Assembly (NCBI GenBank): GCA_944324075.1
Contig: CALUUZ010000021.1
Coordinates: forward strand, 1 to 50,590
Length of the DNA: 50,590 nt
Direction of reading: 5' to 3'
Source: Candidatus Mailhella excrementigallinarum
GTDB taxonomy: Bacteria > Desulfobacterota > Desulfovibrionia > Desulfovibrionales > Desulfovibrionaceae
Below are positions 1 through 10,060 of this stretch, piece by piece. Numbering within the stretch: the first letter of the stretch is position 1; every line of letters starts with the position of its first letter. The notes beneath the pieces were generated by a model. It saw only the letters and a list, made by a program, of their open reading frames with translations. It made no database searches and had not been told where the DNA came from. Both the position numbers and the translations under genes were made by a program.

Positions 1-112
1 CCCTCCATGCCGCATGACCATGCGGCGGGGACTCGTCGCTCCAGGCTCGCTACGCTCGCGCCTCCGGCGGTCAAGGTATTTTTCAACACTATCCTGCGGC
101 AGAGCCGCCGGA
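1..112 (+). repeat. Family C repeat, right part (cut by window edge)
   Basis: Nearly identical to 28388-28486, the right part of the complete family C element. It ends in the TCAACACTATCCTG type of terminus and carries the GCCGCATGACCATGCGGC palindrome. The left part lies outside the window. It sits just upstream of the guaB promoter. No gene is seen in 1-195. Confidence 0.75.
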
Positions 113-121
113 GGTTCGTGA

Positions 122-150
122 TTGACAGAAGAAAACCCACAGCGTAGGTA
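122..150 (+). promoter_or_regulatory. Possible sigma70 promoter of guaB
   Basis: A perfect -35 hexamer TTGACA (122-127) is followed after 17 bases by TAGGTA (145-150), a weak -10. It lies 46 bases before the guaB start codon. The -35 and spacing are good, the -10 is poor, so the assignment is tentative. Confidence 0.45.
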
Positions 151-195
151 TTTTGCTTATTTTCGCGCAACAAATCTCGGACGTGGGAGGAAGAC

Positions 196-1653
196 ATGGC
201 CACCCTTCTAGGGAAAGGTTTGACGTACGACGACGTTTTGCTTGTTCCGGATTATTCGGAAGTAACCCCCGATATGGTGGATGTGTCCGCATGGCTCACC
301 CCGGGCATCAGACTCGGCATTCCCCTTCTCTCCGCCGCGATGGATACGGTGACGGAATCGGCCATGGCCATTTCCATGGCCCGGCAGGGCGGCATCGGGA
401 TCATCCACAAGAATATGGATGTGGCCCGCCAGCGGCTGGAAGTGGAAAAGGTCAAGAAGTCCGAAAGCGGCATGATCCTTGATCCCGTCACCATCGCGCC
501 GGAAGACACCGTGAAGCAGGCGCTGGATCTCATGCGCGACTTCCGCGTTTCCGGCCTGCCTGTCGTGCGCAACTCCGCTCTGGTGGGCATTCTGACCAAC
601 CGCGACGTCCGTTTTGTCTCCGATCCGGAAAAGACCCTGGTCTGCGAGGTGATGACCCGCGACAATCTGGTCACCGTTCCCATGGGCACCACGCTGGAGG
701 AAGCCAAGGAACACCTGCACGCCCATCGCATCGAAAAGCTTCTTGTGGTGGATGAGAACCGTCAGCTCAAGGGACTCATCACCATGAAGGACATCGACAA
801 GGTGCAGAAGTACCCCAACGCCAGCAAGGACGACAAGGGCCGCCTGCGCGTGGGCGCGGCGCTGGGCGTGGGCAAGGATTGCGAGTATCGCGCCTCCGAG
901 CTGCTTGCCGCCGGGGCGGACGTTCTGGTCATGGATTCCGCGCACGGCCATTCCGTCAATATTCTGCGCGCCATAGAGATGATCCGGGGCAGCTTTCCCA
1001 GCGCCCAGATCATCGCGGGCAACGTGGCCACCTATGAAGGCGCCAAGGCCCTGATCAGGGCAGGCGTGGACACCGTGAAGGTGGGCATCGGTCCCGGCTC
1101 CATCTGCACCACCCGCGTGGTGGCCGGAGTGGGCGTGCCCCAGGTCACGGCGGTCATGGAATCCGCCAGGGCGGCCCGCGAGGCCGACCGCTGCATCATT
1201 GCGGACGGCGGGCTGAAATTCTCCGGCGACGTGGTCAAGGCGCTGGCCTGCGGCGCGCATACCGTGATGCTGGGCAGTCTGCTCGCTGGCACGGATGAAA
1301 GCCCGGGCGAGACCATTCTCTATCAGGGCCGCACCTACAAGATCTATCGCGGCATGGGTTCCATCGACGCCATGAAGGCGGGCAGTTCCGACCGTTATTT
1401 CCAGGAAAAGAGCAAGAAGCTCGTGCCGGAAGGCATTGTCGGCCGCGTCCCCTCACGCGGGCCGGTGGCCGAAACCGTGTACCAGCTTATCGGGGGCCTG
1501 CGTTCCGGCATGGGCTACCTCGGCGCGGCCAGCCTTGAAGAGCTTTTCCAGAAGGCCCGCATGGTGGAGATCTCCGCCGCCGGTCTGCGTGAAAGCCATG
1601 TCCACGACGTCATCATCACCAAGGAAGCCCCCAACTACCGGGTGGAAAACTGA
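196..1653 (+). CDS. guaB: IMP dehydrogenase
   Basis: Oxidises IMP to XMP with NAD+, the committed step of GMP synthesis in the cytoplasm. The 485-residue length is normal. The catalytic loop [11 protein letters not shown] is present with the active-site cysteine at about residue 304. A pair of CBS domains (about residues 95-205) is inserted in the TIM barrel, as in most bacterial enzymes. The GMGS motif (in [10 protein letters not shown]) and the mobile flap ([11 protein letters not shown]) are recognisable. The start at 196 follows GGGAGGAAG with good spacing. guaA, the next enzyme, lies 331 bp downstream on the same strand, so the two are probably co-transcribed, although a strong hairpin lies between them. 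Identification is very secure. Confidence 0.98.
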   Translation: MATLLGKGLTYDDVLLVPDYSEVTPDMVDVSAWLTPGIRLGIPLLSAAMDTVTESAMAISMARQGGIGIIHKNMDVARQRLEVEKVKKSESGMILDPVTIAPEDTVKQALDLMRDFRVSGLPVVRNSALVGILTNRDVRFVSDPEKTLVCEVMTRDNLVTVPMGTTLEEAKEHLHAHRIEKLLVVDENRQLKGLITMKDIDKVQKYPNASKDDKGRLRVGAALGVGKDCEYRASELLAAGADVLVMDSAHGHSVNILRAIEMIRGSFPSAQIIAGNVATYEGAKALIRAGVDTVKVGIGPGSICTTRVVAGVGVPQVTAVMESARAAREADRCIIADGGLKFSGDVVKALACGAHTVMLGSLLAGTDESPGETILYQGRTYKIYRGMGSIDAMKAGSSDRYFQEKSKKLVPEGIVGRVPSRGPVAETVYQLIGGLRSGMGYLGAASLEELFQKARMVEISAAGLRESHVHDVIITKEAPNYRVEN

Positions 1654-1691
1654 TTTTTCCGCGCATGCCGGCCCCGTGCGGGGCGCGGCCG

Positions 1692-1720
1692 GGGAGGATG
1701 TTCAGGGTGAACATCCTCCC
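1692..1720. terminator. Perfect 13-bp hairpin between guaB and guaA
   Basis: GGGAGGATGTTCA (1692-1704) pairs exactly with TGAACATCCTCCC (1708-1720), loop GGG. There is no T-run on either side, so it is either a weak or Rho-assisted terminator, or an RNA-stabilising or attenuating structure. The rest of 1654-1984 is GC-rich and I see no gene in it. Confidence 0.45.
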
Positions 1721-1984
1721 GGAGCGGAAGCCGGTTCCGGGGAAAAGGCTGCCGGCCGGAATACTGCTTTCCGCAGGGCAGACGCGGCCCGTCCCGGAAT
1801 GTCCCGGGGACGGAACGGCAGATGTCTTCCAAAGCGGAAGGTCTGACGCGGAGCGGGAGCCGCGCGCGGCTTCACGGCGCGGACGCCCGGGCAATCCCTC
1901 CCCGGCCCGCCGCCTTCTCCTTCCGGGGCTTTTTTCTTCAGCCGCGCCGCCGTGCACGGAACGTCATACAGGAGATCCCCCTTC

Positions 1985-3556
1985 ATGTCGAAAGTCGTCA
2001 TCATAGACTACGGTTCACAGGTGACCCAGCTTATCGCGCGCCGCGTGCGCGAGGCGGGCGTATATTCCGAAATCCATCCCTGCGTGACCACGGCGGAACA
2101 GGTCGCGGCCATGAAGCCGGACGCCGTCATCCTTTCCGGCGGCCCGGCCAGCGTGGGGGAAAAGGATGCCCCCGCCCTGGACAGGGGGCTGCTGGAGCTG
2201 GGCGTGCCGGTGCTGGGCATCTGCTACGGCATGCAGCTTCTCGCGCACAATCTGGGAGGCGAACTCGCCCAGTCCGAAACGCGGGAATACGGCCCGGCGG
2301 ATCTGGAATTCACCGGCGGCAGCCCGCTGTGGGACGGCATCGGGGACGACTTCTCCATGAGCGGCGGGCGCAAGACCTCCCGCGTGTGGATGTCGCACGG
2401 GGACAAGGTGAAAACGCCGCCCCCCGGCTTTTCCGTAACGGGCCGCACGTCCACGCTGGACGTGGCCGCCATGCAGGACGAGGCAAGACGCATCTACGCC
2501 CTTCAGTTCCATCCGGAAGTGTCGCACAGCGCGGACGGCGAGGCCATGCTCCGCAATTTTCTGTTCCGGGTGGCGAAGATCGAGGCGGACTGGAGCATGA
2601 GTTCCTTTGTGGATCGGGTGGTCAGCCAGAGCCGGGAAACCGTGGGCGACGGCCATGTGATCTGCGCGCTGTCCGGCGGGGTGGACTCCACCGTGGTGGC
2701 GGTGCTGCTGCACAAGGCCATCGGCCACCGTCTGCACTGCATCTTTGTGGATAACGGGGTGCTGCGCAGGAACGAGGGCGAGGAAGTGGTCAGCTACCTG
2801 CGCGAGCATTTCGATCTCAATCTCAAGTATGTGCAGGCTGCGGATCTCTTCCTTGAGCGTCTGGAAGGCGTCGAAGATCCGGAAAAGAAGCGCAAGATCA
2901 TCGGGCATACCTTTATCGAGGTGTTCGACCGGGAAGCGCAGGCCATCAAGGCGCAGGGCGTGAAGGTGGACTTTCTGGCCCAGGGCACGCTGTACCCGGA
3001 CGTCATCGAATCCGTCTCGCACAAGGGACCGAGCGCGGTGATCAAGAGTCACCACAATGTGGGCGGCCTGCCGGAAAAGATGAACATGAAACTCATTGAA
3101 CCCCTGCGCGAACTGTTCAAGGATGAAGTGCGCAAGGTGGGGGCCGAGCTGGGCATTCCGGACTCCATTCTGTGGCGGCATCCCTTCCCCGGTCCGGGCC
3201 TGGCCATCCGCGTGGTGGGAGCGATCACCCGCGAGCGGCTGGACATTCTGCGCCGGGCGGATGTCATCGTGCAGGAAGAGCTGAAGGCTTCCGGCTGGTA
3301 CCGCAGGGTATGGCAGGGCTTTGCCGTGCTGCTGCCGCTGAAGACGGTGGGCGTGATGGGCGACGGCCGCACCTATGAGCATGTCATCGCGCTGCGCATC
3401 GTGGACAGCGTGGACGCCATGACCGCGGACTGGACCCGCCTGCCGCCGGAGATCACGGCCCGGATTTCCGGGAGGATCATCAACGAGGTCAAGGGCGTCA
3501 ACCGCGTCGTGTACGACGTTTCCTCCAAGCCGCCCAGCACCATTGAATGGGAATAG
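1985..3556 (+). CDS. guaA: GMP synthase (glutamine-hydrolysing)
   Basis: Converts XMP to GMP using ATP and glutamine. The 523 residues contain an N-terminal class I glutamine amidotransferase with the nucleophile in GICYGMQ (Cys80), then the ATP-pyrophosphatase P-loop SGGVDST (from about residue 230). The C-terminal dimerisation domain ends in PPSTIEWE, the family's typical terminus. The ATG at 1985 is chosen because AGGAG (1970-1974) lies at proper spacing; an upstream in-frame start at 1952 would add 11 atypical residues. It follows guaB, so the window holds the full IMP to GMP branch. Confidence 0.98.
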   Translation: MSKVVIIDYGSQVTQLIARRVREAGVYSEIHPCVTTAEQVAAMKPDAVILSGGPASVGEKDAPALDRGLLELGVPVLGICYGMQLLAHNLGGELAQSETREYGPADLEFTGGSPLWDGIGDDFSMSGGRKTSRVWMSHGDKVKTPPPGFSVTGRTSTLDVAAMQDEARRIYALQFHPEVSHSADGEAMLRNFLFRVAKIEADWSMSSFVDRVVSQSRETVGDGHVICALSGGVDSTVVAVLLHKAIGHRLHCIFVDNGVLRRNEGEEVVSYLREHFDLNLKYVQAADLFLERLEGVEDPEKKRKIIGHTFIEVFDREAQAIKAQGVKVDFLAQGTLYPDVIESVSHKGPSAVIKSHHNVGGLPEKMNMKLIEPLRELFKDEVRKVGAELGIPDSILWRHPFPGPGLAIRVVGAITRERLDILRRADVIVQEELKASGWYRRVWQGFAVLLPLKTVGVMGDGRTYEHVIALRIVDSVDAMTADWTRLPPEITARISGRIINEVKGVNRVVYDVSSKPPSTIEWE

Positions 3557-3637
3557 GCGGCGTGTCCGGCGTGAGGGCGGCCGGTCCGCTTCAACATTGA
3601 ACACGAAGGTTTTCCGCTTCACGCGGACGGAGCAGAT

Positions 3638-3991
3638 ATGTTCGGCATAGGCAGCACGGAACTTCTCGTCATCCTGGTTGTGGCTCTTCTTGTACTCGGG
3701 CCAAAGAACCTGCCCAAAATCGCCCAGACCCTCGGGCGCGCCATGGGGGAATTCCGCAAGGTATCCACGGAGTTCCAGCGCACCCTGAATACGGAAATCG
3801 CATTTGAGGAAGAAAAGGAGAAACGGAAGAAGGAGCGGGAGGAGGAAAAGCGCGCAGGCGCCGCCGGGACCCCCGCCGCTCCCGACGCCGTTTCTCCCGC
3901 ACAGGATGCCCGGCAGACTGCCGCTGCCGACGTGAAGAAAGAGGATCAGGCGTGTTCCACTCCACAGTCGTCCCATCAGCCGACTGACTGA
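3638..3991 (+). CDS. tatB: Sec-independent translocase protein TatB (TatA/B family)
   Basis: Single-span inner-membrane subunit of the twin-arginine translocase, which exports folded proteins. MFGIGSTELLVILVVALLVL is the membrane segment, followed by the GPKNLP hinge and an amphipathic helix; the MFGIG start and long helix favour TatB over TatA. A charged coiled segment (EEEKEKRKKEREEEK, about residues 57-71) follows. The last dozen residues (from about ACSTPQSSHQP) and the stop are encoded by the family A repeat that begins at 3955, so the native C-terminus was replaced. The tail is usually dispensable, so function is probably kept. tatC starts 140 bp downstream. TatA is not in the window. 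Confidence 0.85.
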   Translation: MFGIGSTELLVILVVALLVLGPKNLPKIAQTLGRAMGEFRKVSTEFQRTLNTEIAFEEEKEKRKKEREEEKRAGAAGTPAAPDAVSPAQDARQTAAADVKKEDQACSTPQSSHQPTD

Positions 3992-4134
3992 AGCTGCCGG
4001 CGGATGGGGGACGTGCGGATTGCTCCTCCCTGACGGGAGGGTTGCGAAAAAGGATTTCATCGGCTTCGCCGTGTCGTCAACAGACTGTTTTCCCCCGAAG
4101 GGGGAGGTTTCAAACCATAAAGGAATTTTTGATG
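3955..4134 (+). repeat. Family A repeat A1, between tatB and tatC
   Basis: A 180-bp copy, somewhat diverged (TTCCACTCCACAG at the 5' end). It contains the tatB stop codon. Its 3' end ends with AAAGGAATTTTTG followed by ATG, and that ATG is the tatC start codon, so the repeat supplies both the ribosome binding site and the start of tatC. Confidence 0.85.
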
Positions 4135-5274
4135 AACGAGCCGCGTCCCGAAATGATGCCGGAAGCCCCGGTCATGACGGAAGCGCCTGTTTCCGGGCAG
4201 GATGCCGGGGCCGCCCCGGACGTTCTGCCGTCCGCAGCCGATCTGCCCCCCGGAGATGACGACGAGGAGGAGCTGCCCCTGCCTCCCGAAGATTCCCGCC
4301 CCGAGCCGGGCGCCGTGACATGGGAAGGGGACGGGGATGCTCCCGCATCTTCCCCGGCCGCCGGGACAGGAGGCGGCGAACCTCCTCTGCCGCCCGCGCC
4401 GTCCGCCGCCGCGCCGGCCTCTCCGGACGGCGGGAAGAAAGAAGAGGACGACGCGCCCGAAGACGACGAGCCCATGACGCTGCTCGGTCATCTGGGCGAA
4501 CTGCGCCGCCGCCTCACCCGTGTGGTCATTGCGGTCATTCTGGGCTTTTTCGCCTGCTACAGCGTGGCCGAACCCATGTATGACTGGCTGCTCATCCCGC
4601 TCAAGGCCAATCTGCCGCCCAACGGCCAGCTTACCTTCCTTTCGCCGCAGGGTCTGTTTTTCGTCTACATGAAGCTGGCTCTGCTGGCCTCGGTTTTTCT
4701 TACCAGCCCCTTTGCCTTCTATCAGCTCTGGGCGTTCATCGCTCCCGGCCTGTACCGGGAGGAAAAGCGGGCCATCCTGCCGCTTTCCCTGCTCTCCGCG
4801 CTGTTCTTCCTGTCCGGCGCGGCCTTCTGCTATTTCATGGTGTTCCCCGTGGCCTTCGAATTTTTCATGAGTTTCGCCACGGACGTCATCGTGCCCATGA
4901 TTTCGGTGGATGAATACCTGAGCTTCGTGGTCAAGCTGCTTCTCGCCTTCGGCCTGGTGTTCGAGATGCCGCTGTTCTCCTACTTTCTTTCCAGGATGGG
5001 TCTGCTCACGCCTCAGGCCATGCGCCGCCACCGCAAATATGCCGTTCTGGCCATATTCATCGTGGCCGCCATTCTCACCCCGCCGGACGTGTTCTCCCAG
5101 TGCCTCATGGCGGCCCCCATGCTGGTGCTGTATGAGGTGAGCGTGTATGTGTCGGCTCTGGCGCGAAAGGGCAGGAGCGCCGCAAAGCCCGCCGACGCGG
5201 CGGACGCCGCCGGGGCGGACGGGGAACGCGCCGAAGACGCCGGCACGAAAAGGGAAGGAAGCGAACATGCCTGA
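4132..5274 (+). CDS. tatC: Sec-independent translocase protein TatC
   Basis: Six-span core receptor of the Tat export system in the inner membrane. The first 110 or so residues are a long Pro/Ala/acidic extension before the typical TatC start ([19 protein letters not shown]); this is unusual, as TatC normally starts there. The membrane part includes the conserved ELRRR and the FEMPL motif ([11 protein letters not shown]). The C-terminus ends in a charged Ala-rich tail. The ATG at 4132 is chosen because AAGGA precedes it; both belong to the repeat. It overlaps hisB by 8 bp (ATG inside GAACATGCCTGA), so translation is probably coupled. Confidence 0.95.
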   Translation: MNEPRPEMMPEAPVMTEAPVSGQDAGAAPDVLPSAADLPPGDDDEEELPLPPEDSRPEPGAVTWEGDGDAPASSPAAGTGGGEPPLPPAPSAAAPASPDGGKKEEDDAPEDDEPMTLLGHLGELRRRLTRVVIAVILGFFACYSVAEPMYDWLLIPLKANLPPNGQLTFLSPQGLFFVYMKLALLASVFLTSPFAFYQLWAFIAPGLYREEKRAILPLSLLSALFFLSGAAFCYFMVFPVAFEFFMSFATDVIVPMISVDEYLSFVVKLLLAFGLVFEMPLFSYFLSRMGLLTPQAMRRHRKYAVLAIFIVAAILTPPDVFSQCLMAAPMLVLYEVSVYVSALARKGRSAAKPADAADAAGADGERAEDAGTKREGSEHA

Positions 5275-5893
5275 TGCCGACATCTCCATGACTGCCCCGG
5301 CATTTCCGGTCCGGACTGCCGAAATCTCCCGCAGCACGGGAGAAACCCGCGTCGCCCTCGCGCTCTCGCTTGACGGCGGAGGCAGGGCGGAAATCGCCAC
5401 CGGCTTCGGCATGCTCGACCACATGCTTGCCCTGATCGCGTTCTGGGCCGGTTTTGATCTGAGCCTGCGCTGCGAAGGGGATTTGCACGTCGACGCCCAT
5501 CATGTCACGGAAGATGTCGGCCTGTGTCTCGGGCAGGCGCTGTTTCAGGCGCTGGGCGAGCGCAGGGGCATCACCCGCGCGGCATGGGCCAGAGTGCCCA
5601 TGGACGAGGCGCTGGCCGAGGTCGCCGTGGATCTCTCCGGCCGTCCCTGGCTGGAATGGCGGGGCGATGAGCTGCTTCCTCCGGTGCTGGCCCGGGAGGA
5701 AAAGGACGTGTGGCGGGAATTCTACAAGGCCTTCACCTCCGCCGGACGCTTCAACGCCCATATCGAGTTCCGGCACGGCAAAAACGGTCATCATCTGCTG
5801 GAATCCGCCGCCAAGGGCATGGGCGTCGCGCTGCGCGACGCCGTGCGGCGCACGGGTTCCGCCATCCCCAGCACCAAGGGCAGCCTGGACTGA
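5267..5893 (+). CDS. hisB: Imidazoleglycerol-phosphate dehydratase
   Basis: Dehydrates imidazole glycerol phosphate to imidazole acetol phosphate in histidine synthesis; Mn-dependent. The 208 residues carry the family signatures [10 protein letters not shown] (about residues 74-83) and [10 protein letters not shown] (about 175-184), which provide the metal-binding His and Glu. A monofunctional enzyme, without the phosphatase domain found in enteric HisB. The start at 5267 follows AAGGAAG and overlaps the tatC end. The pairing with tat genes is a lineage-specific operon rather than a functional link, and hisA follows at 7252. Confidence 0.96.
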   Translation: MPDADISMTAPAFPVRTAEISRSTGETRVALALSLDGGGRAEIATGFGMLDHMLALIAFWAGFDLSLRCEGDLHVDAHHVTEDVGLCLGQALFQALGERRGITRAAWARVPMDEALAEVAVDLSGRPWLEWRGDELLPPVLAREEKDVWREFYKAFTSAGRFNAHIEFRHGKNGHHLLESAAKGMGVALRDAVRRTGSAIPSTKGSLD

Positions 5894-5941
5894 CAGGCAT
5901 CACACGCCGCAACGGCCCGCAGGGCCAGACAAGGATTTCCC

Positions 5942-6622
5942 ATGCGCTTCCGCATCCGTTCCCTCATGTTTCCGCTTCTTTCCCTGCTGCTCTGCATCGG
6001 CCTGTGGGCCTGCCAGAAAAGCGTCGCGCCGCACCCGCTCGAACACAGCGCCCTTACGGTGGGTGTGGCCCCGTTTGTCCAGCCGCTGACCAGAGTGGAT
6101 CTGCTGGCGGGCTTCATCCCCGATCCGCAGGGACGCGCCACGCCGGAACAGCTTGCCGCGCTGGATTCCATGTTCGAGAAAAAGCTCCGGAGCCGCGCCG
6201 TGAACTTCCGCTTCCTCTCCCGCACGGGGCTTCCTTCCGTCCCGGTCCTGGATGAACAGGGTCGGCGCAGCGCGCTGGCCACATGGCTTGACTATGCCCG
6301 CAGGCAGAAGGTGGATCTTCTGGTGCTGCCCATGCTTCTGGACTGGCAGGAACGTCAGGGGGGCGACATGGGGGTCACCTCTCCCGCCGCCGTCAGCATG
6401 GACGTGTTCCTGCTCGACACCCGCGACGCCTCCGCCCGCGCCCTGCCCGGCGGCGGTGAAATTCCCGTGGTGCAGCGCTCCCATTATGCCGAAACCCAGG
6501 AGGCCCTGGCCAGCAATCTGCTGGGCATCGGGGAATTCTTCAAGCGCAAGGGAAAATGGGTAACCGCGGAAGCGCTGTGCGGCGAGGGCATGGACAAGGC
6601 CGTTCTTGAACTCGGCCTGTAA
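5942..6622 (+). CDS. Putative lipoprotein of unknown function
   Basis: The 226-residue product has a basic N-terminus, a hydrophobic stretch (residues about 8-23) and a lipobox LWAC with the lipidated cysteine at position 24, so it should be anchored in a membrane on the periplasmic side. I do not recognise a named domain. The mature part looks alpha/beta with a hydrophobic strand KVDLLVLPMLLDW, reminiscent of periplasmic lipoproteins that assemble with the outer membrane, but that is only an impression. AAGGA lies before the ATG. It is placed between hisB and hisA, 48 bp after hisB, so probably in the same transcript. Confidence 0.8.
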   Translation: MRFRIRSLMFPLLSLLLCIGLWACQKSVAPHPLEHSALTVGVAPFVQPLTRVDLLAGFIPDPQGRATPEQLAALDSMFEKKLRSRAVNFRFLSRTGLPSVPVLDEQGRRSALATWLDYARRQKVDLLVLPMLLDWQERQGGDMGVTSPAAVSMDVFLLDTRDASARALPGGGEIPVVQRSHYAETQEALASNLLGIGEFFKRKGKWVTAEALCGEGMDKAVLELGL

Positions 6623-6647
6623 CAGGTTATGGATTGCCGCGGCCATG

Positions 6648-6770
6648 TTTCCATCCACGCCCCCTGTCCGCCGGCTGACTCCGCAGCCGGCGGACAGGGG
6701 GCGTGGGGAGTGCCCCTCCCGGGAGGGAGAGGCTGCGGAGAGATTTCAACCCCTGAGGGAATCCTTGATG
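6648..6770 (+). repeat. Family A repeat A2, diverged and shortened
   Basis: Begins right after ATG with TTTCCATCCACG, contains the GC-rich hairpin and ends in CCTTGATG. About 123 bp, shorter than the 179-181 bp full copies. It starts 25 bp after the lipoprotein stop. Confidence 0.65.
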
Positions 6771-6869
6771 AGGGGGAGGGAAAACATTTTCCTCCCCCTT
6801 GCCCCTCTCTTTCCGGGGCGTTTGCCGGATTCGCTTTCCCGGCTTTCCCGGACATGCCGTTCCGGAATG

Positions 6870-7050
6870 TTTCAATCCACAGTCGCCCCTTCCACCGACT
6901 GACTGAAACAGCCGACGGAGAGGGATCGTGCGGATTGCCCCTCCCTGAGAGGAGGGGGTACGGAAAAGGATTTCATCGGGTTTGCCGTCTTATCAGATGC
7001 TCTTTTCTCCCTGAAGGGGGAGGTCTCAAACCACAAAGGAATTTTTGACG
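6870..7050 (+). repeat. Family A repeat A3, full length
   Basis: 181 bp after AATG, with TTTCAATCCACAG at the start and TTTTTGACG at the end, where the final ATG is changed to ACG. Together with A2 and B1 it fills the 6623-7251 gap; no gene is seen there. Confidence 0.8.
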
Positions 7051-7072
7051 AAATGCCCGGGTCAGACAGTGC

Positions 7073-7215
7073 CGGAGCATTTCCATTGAGATGCTCCGCG
7101 GAGCCGGACAGGGCAGGACACCGCCTTCCCCGGCGCGGCCGCAGTTCACCTGCGGCGTCAGACTCCGGATTCAGGCGTGAAAGCTGCGGGCCGGAACACG
7201 GCGCATGAGCGGCAG
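7073..7215 (+). repeat. Family B repeat B1
   Basis: Starts with the GGAGCATTTCCATTGAGATGCTCC-type hairpin and contains the GCCGCAGTTCACCTGCGGC palindrome and the GTGAAAGCTGCGGGCCGGAAC block found in the other family B copies. It ends shortly before the hisA ribosome binding site. Confidence 0.65.
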
Positions 7216-7251
7216 AGACTTTCAATCACAGCATATTCCGGAGGACGCACC

Positions 7252-8016
7252 ATGATCATCTTTCCCGCCGTCGATCTGCAGGGAGGCCGGGCTGTCCGCC
7301 TCAGACAGGGCAAGGCCGAGGAATCCACCGTTTTTTCCCCTGATCCCGTTGCCGCCGCGCTGCGCTGGCAGGAGGAAGGGGCCGAATGGCTGCATCTGGT
7401 GGATCTGGACGGAGCCTTTCAGGGGGAAAGCGTCAACGCCGGACAGGTGAAGGCGATCTGCGCCGCGCTGGATATCCCCGTCCAGCTCGGCGGCGGCGTG
7501 CGGGACGAAGCCGCCGCGCGCATGTGGTTTGACGCCGGAGTCAGCCGCCTGATCATCGGCACGCTGGCTCTGGAAGCCCCCGAAGAATTTTCCCGCATCT
7601 GCAGGCTCTTCCCCGGCCGCATCGGCGTGTCGCTCGACGCGGCGGACGGCCGTCTCAAGACAAGGGGATGGGTGAAAGACGCGGGCCTTATGGTGGAAGA
7701 CGTCGTGCCCGGTCTGGCGGACGCGGGCGCGGCATTTCTGATTTATACCGACATCACCCGCGACGGCATGCAGAGCGGGGTCAATCTGCCCATGCTGGAA
7801 AAACTCGCCCGGGAAAGTCCGGTTCCGGTCATCGCGGCGGGCGGGGTGAATACACTCGCCGATATCGAGGCGCTGTATCCGCTCAGCGTCAACGCCGGAC
7901 TGGAAGGCGCCATTTCCGGCCGCGCCCTGTATGAAGGCAGTCTGAACCTTCCCGAGGCGCTGGACTTCCTGCGGAAACGGCAGGAAAACTGCCCGCAGCG
8001 TCCTTTTCCGGCCTGA
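7252..8016 (+). CDS. hisA: Phosphoribosyl-formimino-AICAR-phosphate isomerase (HisA)
   Basis: Amadori isomerisation of ProFAR to PRFAR in histidine synthesis, a TIM barrel enzyme. The start [12 protein letters not shown] places the first catalytic Asp at residue 8, and the second lies in YTDITRDG (Asp167). VQLGGGVR and AAGGV are the phosphate-binding loops. 254 residues, slightly longer than typical because of a short C-terminal tail. The ATG at 7252 follows GGAGGACGCACC. It shares one base with no gene but ends immediately before the diguanylate cyclase region. hisF, its usual neighbour, is not in the window. Confidence 0.96.
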   Translation: MIIFPAVDLQGGRAVRLRQGKAEESTVFSPDPVAAALRWQEEGAEWLHLVDLDGAFQGESVNAGQVKAICAALDIPVQLGGGVRDEAAARMWFDAGVSRLIIGTLALEAPEEFSRICRLFPGRIGVSLDAADGRLKTRGWVKDAGLMVEDVVPGLADAGAAFLIYTDITRDGMQSGVNLPMLEKLARESPVPVIAAGGVNTLADIEALYPLSVNAGLEGAISGRALYEGSLNLPEALDFLRKRQENCPQRPFPA

Positions 8017-8099
8017 TGCGCCGTGCCTGCGGGGGAAACAGAGCCGTGCCTGCGAAAGGGCCGGGAAAAACTTTTGTGAAACGCGCAGAAAAAGAGCTT

Positions 8100-9946
8100 A
8101 TGACGACATCGCCGCATCTTTCCCTTGAAACTTTTATCGAGGAATCCGACGAACCATTATGGCTGTGGGAGGTTCCCTCCGACCGCCTGTATCTGAGTAT
8201 GGGCGCGAAACGGAGGCTTGGGCTTTCCCGTGCGGACGCACCCGCCCGCATGGACGACTATCTGACGCACCTTCCTCCGGCGGAACAGGATGCCGTGCGT
8301 CACGCGCTGGAGGAATCCCAGTCTTCCCGCGAACAGCATTTCAGCCTGCTGCATTTCTTTGACAGGATGCAGGTGCTGGAACATGCGGGAGTTCTCCGCC
8401 GCGGCGAGGACGGCCGCCCCACGCATGTGCTCGGCAATATGGAAATCGCGGAAAAGGGAAAGGAACTTGTTCCCGTTGCCGGATACATGGCGGCCTTCCT
8501 GCCCGAAGGCTCCATCCGGTTCGACCGCAACTGCGCGATCCTCCTCGGGCGCGAACGCCCCGCTCCATTTTCCGCCCCCCTTGAAGAGAGCCTTGAGCTT
8601 GTTCACGCGAACGAACGGGAACGGCTCGCGGAACTGAAACTTGTCTGCGCTCCCGGCAGTTCCCGGGATCAGTTCGAGGATATTCTTCTCTTCCATCGGG
8701 AAGACGGGGCATGCACGCGCCTCAAGGTCAGCATCTCGGTTCTGAAACGCGATCACGAAGGCCGCGCCGCGCTGCTCGCGGGCAATCTGCAGCCGGCGGT
8801 CTGCGGCGCGACCGGGTCGGGCTCGCTGCTGACCCTTGCCGTGCACAGCACGGGCGACGGGCTGTGGGACTGGGACGCCACGAACGACACCGTCTATTAC
8901 AGCCCGCAATACCTTTCCATGCTGGGCTATACCGAGGACACCTTCCCCGCGACCCTGGAAACCTGGGCGCGGAAGATCCACCCCGACGACTACGCGCGCA
9001 CCTTCCCCATACAACAGGCCATTGTGGAATCCCCGCGCAACGGGAACTCCTTCGAGGTCACCTATCGCCTGAAAAAGGCGGACGGCACATGGGCCTGGAT
9101 ACTGGGGCGCGGGCATGTCACCCATCGTGACGAAAACGGCAGGGCCACCCGCCTTATCGGCATGCATACCGATATCAGCACCGCCCAGCTCGGCCGGGAG
9201 AAGCTCGAGGACATGGTCCGGCGGGATATTCTCACCGGACTGTGCAGCCGGGCCTTCCTTGAAGTGAGACTGGAGGAGCTGAACGCCCGCCCGGTCTGGC
9301 CTCTCAGCATCATTTCCTGCGATGTCAACGGACTGAAGCTCATCAACGATCACCTCGGCCATGCGGCGGGCGATGAGGTTCTTGTGCAGGGGGCCACGCT
9401 GCTGCGGCGCAGCATGCGCCTTTCCGACTGCGTGGCCCGCATGGGCGGCGACGAGTTCGTCGCCCTGCTGCCCGGCTGTTCCGCAGCTCAGGCCAGGCGC
9501 ATCGCGGGAGATATCGTATACGGCCTTGAAGCCTGCAACAGCGATGTTTCAATCCACAGTCGCCCCATCCGCCGACTGACTCCGCAGCCGACGGATAGGG
9601 GTCGTGCGGATTGCCCCTCCCTGAAGGGAGGGGTTACGAAAAAGGATTTCATCGGCTTCGCCGTCTTGTCAACCACTTTTTCCCCCTGAAGGGGGAGGTT
9701 TCAAACCACAAAGGAATTTTTGATGAAAGCCGGATTCCCGTCCTCCTTTCCCTCGGCATGGCCACCAGTGAAAACGGCGACGTGCCGCCGGGGGAACTCA
9801 TAAAGAGAGCCGACCGGGCCATGCTGGAACAGAAGGCGAAATCCCGCGCCGCCAGTCACCGGCATATCAAGGACTGGATCGAGCAGCGCCATCACATTGC
9901 GGTATCTCTGGAAGATATCCGTTATGCAGGCCCCTGTTCCGGCTGA
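8100..9946 (+). pseudogene. PAS-GGDEF diguanylate cyclase gene, split by a family A repeat
   Basis: Would make cyclic di-GMP from two GTP. The first 482 residues read normally: a degenerate sensor region, a PAS domain (about 246-361, with the typical YRLKKADGTWAWILGRGHV and HTDIS end), then a GGDEF domain with the intact catalytic GGDEF at 449-453. After Asp482 the frame enters a 179-bp repeat (9547-9725) and stops at 9689, giving 529 residues. The true C-terminus resumes in another frame at 9726 (ESRIPVLLSLGMA, ADRAMLEQK). Removing 179 bp restores a continuous 555-residue protein. The truncated product lacks the last strand and helices of the GGDEF fold, so it is probably inactive. Start at 8100 after AAAGAG. 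Confidence 0.9.
9547..9725 (+). mobile_element. Family A repeat A4 inserted in the diguanylate cyclase gene
   Basis: 179 bp, flanked by GATG at 9543-9546 and ending in GATG at 9722-9725. Reads the same base for base as A10 (35120-35298). Contains two palindromes, CCCCTCCCTGAAGGGAGGGG and CCCCCTGAAGGGGG, but no open frame of its own, so it must be moved by an enzyme encoded elsewhere. Confidence 0.92.
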
Positions 9947-10060
9947 GTCCCCTTCTCCCTGCATGCAGCGCTGTTTCCGCGACGCCGCCGGAACGCCCCC
10001 TCCCGCAGCGCGCCGGCGGACGGACGGATGTCCGGCCCGCAAGTCCCCCGAGGTCATCAC

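Noticed and set aside
2015-4060. 681-residue open frame antisense to guaA and tatB
   Set aside because: GC-rich third-position artefact; His/Gln/Arg-rich, no family signature, overlaps well-supported genes.
9547-9560. TTTCAATCCAC at repeat starts looks like the end of a CRISPR repeat
   Set aside because: The copies are far apart, 115-181 bp long, not interspersed with spacers, and no cas gene is in the window.
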